Assembly: GCA_028280675.1 (NCBI GenBank)
Contig: JANQLI010000141.1
Location: forward strand, 1-17,645
DNA: 17,645 nucleotides
Source of the DNA: Alphaproteobacteria bacterium
Lineage (GTDB): Bacteria; Pseudomonadota; Alphaproteobacteria; SMXP01
Direction of reading: 5' to 3'
The notes under the pieces were generated by a model that was not told the DNA's origin, ran no database searches, and was given only the letters and a program-made list of their open reading frames with translations. The position numbers and the translations under genes are program-made. Shown here piece by piece: positions 13,253 through 17,645 of this stretch (position 1 is its first letter; the number at the start of each line of letters is the position of its first letter).

Positions 13253-14448
13253 TCCTTGATGACCTCATCGACGCTGCTAATAAACTTACGCACACTGCGT
13301 GCTGCTTGACGAATGCGCTGCTCGTTTTCCACAAGCGCTAATCGCACATAGCCTTCACCGTATTCCCCAAAGCCCACACCGGGTGAGACAGCAACGCCTG
13401 CATGCTCGACCATGAGTTTGGAAAATTCGAGTGACCCAATGTGTTGATATTGTTCCGGCACAGGAGCCCACGCAAACATCGTTGCGGGAGGCGCTGGAAT
13501 ATCCCATCCAGCAAGTCCCATCGATTCCACAAGACAATCACGCCGCGCTTGATAAATACTGCGCATCTCATCGACGCAATCCTGTGGGCCATTTAACGCC
13601 GCGCTAGCGGCAACTTGGATAGGTGTATAGGCTCCGTAATCAAGATAGGATTTCACGCGCGTTAACGCCGCGATGAGCTCTGGGTTACCGACCGCAAAAC
13701 CCATACGCCACCCAGGCATAGAATATGTCTTACTCAGCGATCCAAATTCCACCACCCGTTTCATCGCTCCGGGCACTTGCAACATTGACGCAGGAGGTTC
13801 GGAATCGTCGAAATACACTTCGGAATACGCCAAGTCAGACACAACTATTAAGTCGTAACGTTCGGCAAATTTGATAAGCTCTTTATAAAATGCGAGATCG
13901 ACAACGGTCGCCGTTGGATTTGATGGATAGTTCACGACAATTGTTGTTGGCGCAGGCGCACTTTGTTTCGCCGTTTGCACCATGTGCGACAGAAACTCTT
14001 CAGGGTCTAACGCAGGTAAATGTTGGATCACAGCGCCAGCGATAATGAATCCGTAAGCATGAATTGGATATGAAGGGTTCGGCACCATCACCGCATCACC
14101 CGGTGCGGTGATGGCTTGCGCCAAATTGGCAAACCCTTCTTTTGACCCAAGCGTTGCGACGACTTCTGTATCCCGATTAAGCCCAACACCAAAACGGCGG
14201 TCATAATAACCGGCAATGGCCTTGCGCAATCCCGGCACGCCTTTAGATGCCGAATACCGGTTGGTGCGCGGTTTTTGGGCCGTCTCAATCAGTTTTTCCG
14301 TGATGTGCTCAGGCGTCGGCAGATCAGGATTGCCCATCCCGAAATCGATAATGTCTTCTCCGCGCGCGCGAGCCGCCGCTTTCAGCCGGTTTACCTCTTC
14401 AAAGATGTAAGGAGGAAGCCTCTGAATCCTATGAAAATCCGCGCGCAT
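13249..14448 (-). CDS. Class I/II PLP-dependent aminotransferase (AlaC/LL-DAP-aminotransferase-like)
   Basis: This 399-residue enzyme belongs to fold-type I aminotransferases, subgroup Igamma-like. Residues seen are GNPDLPTP (39-46), RYSASKGVPGLRKAI (64-78), GSKEGFANL (101-109), the PLP pocket PSYPIH (125-130), NYPSNPT (173-179), SDLAYSEVYFD (204-214) with D205 and Y208, the Schiff-base lysine K240 in GSLSKTYSMPGWRMGF (236-251), R248 for the phosphate, and R369 for the substrate carboxylate. Homologues in this gene position are annotated as alanine transaminase AlaC, or more loosely as LL-diaminopimelate aminotransferase. The sequence alone does not settle the substrate. Coupling to hom (four-base overlap) favours a role in aspartate-family or alanine/branched-chain amino-acid synthesis. 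The start at 14448 has only a weak TGGAAC upstream. Confidence 0.93.
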   Translation of the reverse strand: MRADFHRIQRLPPYIFEEVNRLKAAARARGEDIIDFGMGNPDLPTPEHITEKLIETAQKPRTNRYSASKGVPGLRKAIAGYYDRRFGVGLNRDTEVVATLGSKEGFANLAQAITAPGDAVMVPNPSYPIHAYGFIIAGAVIQHLPALDPEEFLSHMVQTAKQSAPAPTTIVVNYPSNPTATVVDLAFYKELIKFAERYDLIVVSDLAYSEVYFDDSEPPASMLQVPGAMKRVVEFGSLSKTYSMPGWRMGFAVGNPELIAALTRVKSYLDYGAYTPIQVAASAALNGPQDCVDEMRSIYQARRDCLVESMGLAGWDIPAPPATMFAWAPVPEQYQHIGSLEFSKLMVEHAGVAVSPGVGFGEYGEGYVRLALVENEQRIRQAARSVRKFISSVDEVIKE

Positions 14449-14602
14449 TGTTCCATTGAGCCTGTTTGACTGATGACCGAAGCCCTGCGCCCTGCCGTAA
14501 TGACCTGACGAGGTGAGCGCGTTATATAGGGTCTCGCGATCAGAACCAACTGTTCAAATGCAAGAATTTGCGAATTTTCGCGGTTTTTCGGGAAAAGTGT
14601 TG

Positions 14603-15529
14603 CTACTGCAAGCTGACTGGATCGGGCGGTGACGTCTCCCGCGCTATATCGCGGCTTTCAGGCTGAAAAACGGGCTGCGGTTTCTCGCGGATCGCGATGG
14701 CTTCGATACGCGCCGCCATTAATCTCTCTGGCTTCATCACCGGTAACAAATGCCCAGCGGATTGCCTCATCCCCTGATCCCAGAAGACTTGCTCATCATT
14801 CTCAGGACTGGCCGACTCTTCAAGCAAACGCGCAACCCGGCTTGGCAAGGGTGGAGCCGAGGATTTTGCAAATGATACTGGCACTTCAATACGCGCCCTC
14901 GCTGGTGAGGACTGCGCGAGTTTCTGTGCGTAAACTTCTTGACGTAATTCAGACACATCCACGGCATACGAACCATCGCTGGATTCCTGGAAGCTCACCG
15001 AAACACGCCCGTCCTCAAAATCGCTTTCTGCAAGCACCGCGTCAATTGCGTCTGACTCACTTGCGAGATAGGGACCGCCGATCGCAACACTATCAGTTTC
15101 TTCTTCAAAAGACGGCGGCGTCGGTACACGCAACTGCCCATCCTCAACAGTAGCTATTCGTTGAGGTTCAGCTATGGCATGTTTTGGTTTATAGGTCGCA
15201 ACAACCACTGTGTCGGTCGGAGGCAGCGCCGACATATCCATATCGCCGCGCAAAACTTCGCTGGTGTAACGCGCACTTTGATAGTCAGGGACAAGGGATT
15301 TCGCGATTTCGTCACGTTCACGCAAATTTGGCTTTCGAGGGGTTTCCGTTGCCATTGCGCCGAAAGTTGGGAAATCGCCGCTATCATCATATTGAGGATC
15401 TGAATCGATAAATGCCGTCGGCCCGCGTTCCGACATGCTGGAACAGGCACTCAAACCTAATGCAAGCAGGGCCGCCACAGCGAGGCTGCGGCCAAACTTT
15501 GCAGCAATCAATCTCCAACGCTGGCTCAT
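14603..15529 (-). CDS. Predicted lipoprotein of unknown function
   Basis: I do not recognise the family of this 308-residue protein. It begins MSQRWRLIAAKFGRSLAV with a basic n-region, a hydrophobic core and lipobox LSAC (26-29), so it should be lipid-anchored at C29. The next residues are Ser-Ser-Met, without Asp at +2, which suggests outer-membrane sorting. The mature part is acidic and rich in Ser, Pro, Glu and Asp with little predicted hydrophobic core. Short motifs such as DPQYDDSGDFPTFG (44-57) and PRKPNLRERDEIAKSL (64-79) precede a disordered-looking middle. GAGGGGG lies 11 bases before ATG 15529, and a TATAAT is seen about 75 bases upstream. It is the first gene of the minus-strand run leading to the aminotransferase, 154 bases apart, so membership of that operon is possible but unproven. 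Confidence 0.8.
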   Translation of the reverse strand: MSQRWRLIAAKFGRSLAVAALLALGLSACSSMSERGPTAFIDSDPQYDDSGDFPTFGAMATETPRKPNLRERDEIAKSLVPDYQSARYTSEVLRGDMDMSALPPTDTVVVATYKPKHAIAEPQRIATVEDGQLRVPTPPSFEEETDSVAIGGPYLASESDAIDAVLAESDFEDGRVSVSFQESSDGSYAVDVSELRQEVYAQKLAQSSPARARIEVPVSFAKSSAPPLPSRVARLLEESASPENDEQVFWDQGMRQSAGHLLPVMKPERLMAARIEAIAIREKPQPVFQPESRDIARETSPPDPVSLQ

Positions 15530-15604
15530 ACTTTACGTGCCCCCTCGACACTCTGCGGTGTCATATTCCTGATAGCAATTGCATATAGGCTTTATAGCAT
15601 CGCT

Positions 15605-15610
15605 ATTATA
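15605..15610 (-). promoter_or_regulatory. Possible -10 element for the lipoprotein gene
   Basis: The minus strand reads GTGTATATAATAGC, with a perfect TATAAT at 15610-15605. This would give a leader of about 70 nt before ATG 15529. No good -35 is at the expected distance. The 15530-15812 gap separates divergent genes, and I see no clear promoter for phaC in it. Confidence 0.35.
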
Positions 15611-15812
15611 TACACGGAAATGCGGCATATTTGCCAGTAAAATGAAGAGTTTGGCGCCTGAAGAACTTGATACGAGTAGGTAAGATCACTAGCGGCAATC
15701 TACAGATAAGACTATATCTGCTTGAGGAAAACACTTAAAATATCTCCCTTTCTCTTTGAATTTTATGGTAAATTATACATTCCATCATGCCATATGAGGT
15801 TGTCATCCAACT

Positions 15813-17645
15813 ATGAGTGCTCCTGAAAAATCATCCCCTCCTAAAAATCCCGCAAAAGACGTCACAAACACACACACCGCCAGCACCAAGCGGAAAACCA
15901 CCGCCAAGAAAACGGCGAAGAAAAAGGCGGCGAAAAAGAAAACTGTCAAAAGCAGCACTGAAGCCTCACACATTCCCCATGATTACACCCATGGGGATGA
16001 GTTTACCGAGAACCTGATTAAAGCCTCAAAGATCAGCCGCAAGATTGCTCAGGAATACATGCAAAATCCTGATCCCCTACAACCTATGCAAAACAGCCTT
16101 GATGATCCGCTCAACGTGACAAAAGCCTTTGGCGAGTTAATGACCCAAATGGCTCTGCACCCTGAACACATCATCAAAGCGCAAAACAGACTTTGGCAGG
16201 ATCATTTCAGTCTCTGGCAAAATTTTGCGCGCCGGTCTATGGGCGAGCGTATTGATCCGATCATATCCCCAAAGAGAGGGGATAAACGCTTCCGAGATGA
16301 CGAATGGAGCGATAACCAGGCTTTTGACCTGATCAAGCAATCCTATCTGCTGACGGCGCGCTGGCTTGAAAATATGGTCGATGATGTTGAAGGGCTCGAT
16401 AAGAAAACCCAGGAAAAAGTGACCTTCTACACCCGGCAAATCACCGATGCCTTTGCGCCGACGAACTTTATCGCCACAAACCCGGAAGTGCTCCGCGCAA
16501 CTCTCGAATCAAAAGGACTTAATCTTGTCAAAGGCTTAGAGCACCTTCTTGAGGATTTAGAACGGGGCCATGGTAAGCTTGCCATTAGTCAAACAGATTC
16601 GGATTTCTTCGAAGTTGGCCGCAATGTCGCCACGGCCCCAGGCAAAGTGGTTTATCAAAATGACATCCTGCAGCTTTTGCAATTTAGCCCATCAACCGAA
16701 GAGGTCCATCGCACGCCGTTGGTCATCTTCCCGCCGTGGATCAATAAGTATTATATTCTCGACCTGCGAGACGATAATTCCTTTATCCGCTGGACTGTCA
16801 ATCAAGGTTACACGGTATTCGTCGTTTCATGGGTCAATCCTGGTCCAGAACTCGCAGACAAAACTTTTGTTGATTATATGCAGGAAGGCATTTTCGAAAC
16901 TCTGGACGCGATCGAGCAAGCGACAGGGGAGCGCGAAGTCAACACAATCGGTTATTGTATTGGCGGCACTCTGTTAGGGTGCGCCCTCGCCTATATGGCT
17001 GAGAAAGGGGATGACCGCATCAAATCAGCCACATTTTTCACCGCCCAACTTGATTTCGAAGAAGCTGGCGATCTCAAGGTCTTTATTGATGAAGAGCAGC
17101 TCAAAAGCCTTGAAAGCCGTATGACTCAAGCCCATGGGGTGCTCGATGCATCTGACATGGCGCAGACCTTTAACATGCTGCGCTCGAATGACCTCATTTG
17201 GTCCTTTGTGATTAACAACTATCTTCTTGGCAAAGATCCGATCCGCTTTGACCTTTTGTTCTGGAACTCAGACTCAACGCGGATGCCGAAAACGCTGCAT
17301 CTCTTTTATCTCCGCACCTTCTATCTTGAGAACAAATTGTCTAAAGGCGAGCTTGAGCTGGATGGCGTCTTGCTGAATATGAGTAAGGTGAAAACACCTA
17401 TCTTCCTGCAGTCAAGCCGTGAAGATCATATCGCGCCATATCGTTCGATTTGGCGCACACGGAAACTCTTTTCTGGAGATGAGCATGTCACCTTTATGGT
17501 TGCTGGGTCCGGACACATCGCTGGCGTGATTAACCCTCCCGACGCACACAAATATCAATATTGGCTCAATGACAGAGAAACTGACAGCCTTGCAGACTGG
17601 TGGGCGGGCGCCATCGAATATCCAGGCTCGTGGTGGCACCATTGG
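15813..17645 (+). CDS. phaC: Class I poly(3-hydroxyalkanoate) synthase PhaC with Lys-rich N-terminal extension (3' end outside window)
   Basis: The visible 611 residues polymerise (R)-3-hydroxyacyl-CoA into PHA at the granule surface. The catalytic triad is present: C382 in the modified lipase box GYCIGG (380-385), D538 in SREDHIAP, and H568 in GSGHIAG. PPWINKYYILDL (307-318) and VSWVNPGP (338-345) are typical class I marks. Compared with the Ralstonia enzyme (Cys319), the N-terminus is about 60 residues longer. Residues 26-47 hold a Lys/Ala/Thr block, read in part as AKKTAKKKAAKKK, resembling histone H1-type tails. By comparison some 35-40 C-terminal residues are missing. ATG 15813 is the only in-frame start after a stop at 15795-15797; the GAGG at 15796-15799 is 13 bases off, a long spacing. 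The gene diverges from the lipoprotein gene. The codons of the extension are clean, so it is not a frameshift product. Confidence 0.96.
   Translation, partial: MSAPEKSSPPKNPAKDVTNTHTASTKRKTTAKKTAKKKAAKKKTVKSSTEASHIPHDYTHGDEFTENLIKASKISRKIAQEYMQNPDPLQPMQNSLDDPLNVTKAFGELMTQMALHPEHIIKAQNRLWQDHFSLWQNFARRSMGERIDPIISPKRGDKRFRDDEWSDNQAFDLIKQSYLLTARWLENMVDDVEGLDKKTQEKVTFYTRQITDAFAPTNFIATNPEVLRATLESKGLNLVKGLEHLLEDLERGHGKLAISQTDSDFFEVGRNVATAPGKVVYQNDILQLLQFSPSTEEVHRTPLVIFPPWINKYYILDLRDDNSFIRWTVNQGYTVFVVSWVNPGPELADKTFVDYMQEGIFETLDAIEQATGEREVNTIGYCIGGTLLGCALAYMAEKGDDRIKSATFFTAQLDFEEAGDLKVFIDEEQLKSLESRMTQAHGVLDASDMAQTFNMLRSNDLIWSFVINNYLLGKDPIRFDLLFWNSDSTRMPKTLHLFYLRTFYLENKLSKGELELDGVLLNMSKVKTPIFLQSSREDHIAPYRSIWRTRKLFSGDEHVTFMVAGSGHIAGVINPPDAHKYQYWLNDRETDSLADWWAGAIEYPGSWWHHW

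Noticed and set aside
16137..16439. Antisense frame of 100 codons inside phaC
   Set aside because: It is explained by codon use of the PHA synthase on the other strand.

Overview
The window looks like a chromosomal segment of an alphaproteobacterium of middling G+C. Four things point there: a free-standing NDUFS4-type complex I accessory subunit, a two-domain cold-shock protein followed by a DUF192 lipoprotein, an aminotransferase-hom-glpX-recJ run, and a class I PHA synthase. These are judgements from memory of families and gene order, since no search was possible. No phage, transposase, CRISPR array or toxin-antitoxin pair is visible. Most of the window is ordinary core and housekeeping DNA.

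Layout. Bases 1-600 hold the tail of a c-type cytochrome and a YciI-family gene on the plus strand. Bases 604-3209 are mainly minus-strand: tRNA-Arg(TCT), the complex I subunit, a cupin, tRNA-Pro(TGG) with a duplicated 3' fragment beside it, and the csp-DUF192 pair. Bases 3210-4036 contain no clear long gene, but do hold a possible 37-residue ORF, a strong terminator hairpin and a possible small RNA. Bases 4037-7810 carry an NYC1-like short-chain dehydrogenase (minus), a membrane-anchored HNH-like protein with altered metal residues (plus), and a three-gene minus-strand cluster: unknown beta-rich protein, DUF1838 protein, group II truncated hemoglobin. Bases 7899-8676 form a self-contained PEP-CTERM unit with a near-consensus sigma-54 promoter and a strong terminator. 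Bases 8919-15529 are minus-strand: lipoprotein, aminotransferase, homoserine dehydrogenase, class II fructose-1,6-bisphosphatase, RecJ and tRNA-Glu(TTC). Bases 15813-17645 are a PHA synthase cut by the window end.

Working together. The aminotransferase and hom overlap by four bases and probably act in amino-acid synthesis. glpX follows after a perfect 10-bp hairpin, and recJ starts five bases after glpX, so this is probably one transcript mixing amino-acid, carbon and DNA-repair functions. The most noteworthy items are the tRNA-Pro att-like scar, the sigma-54-driven PEP-CTERM gene, the histone-tail-like N-terminus of PhaC, the degenerate HNH protein and the unassigned small-RNA candidate. I do not see convincing evidence of a wholly new multi-gene system.
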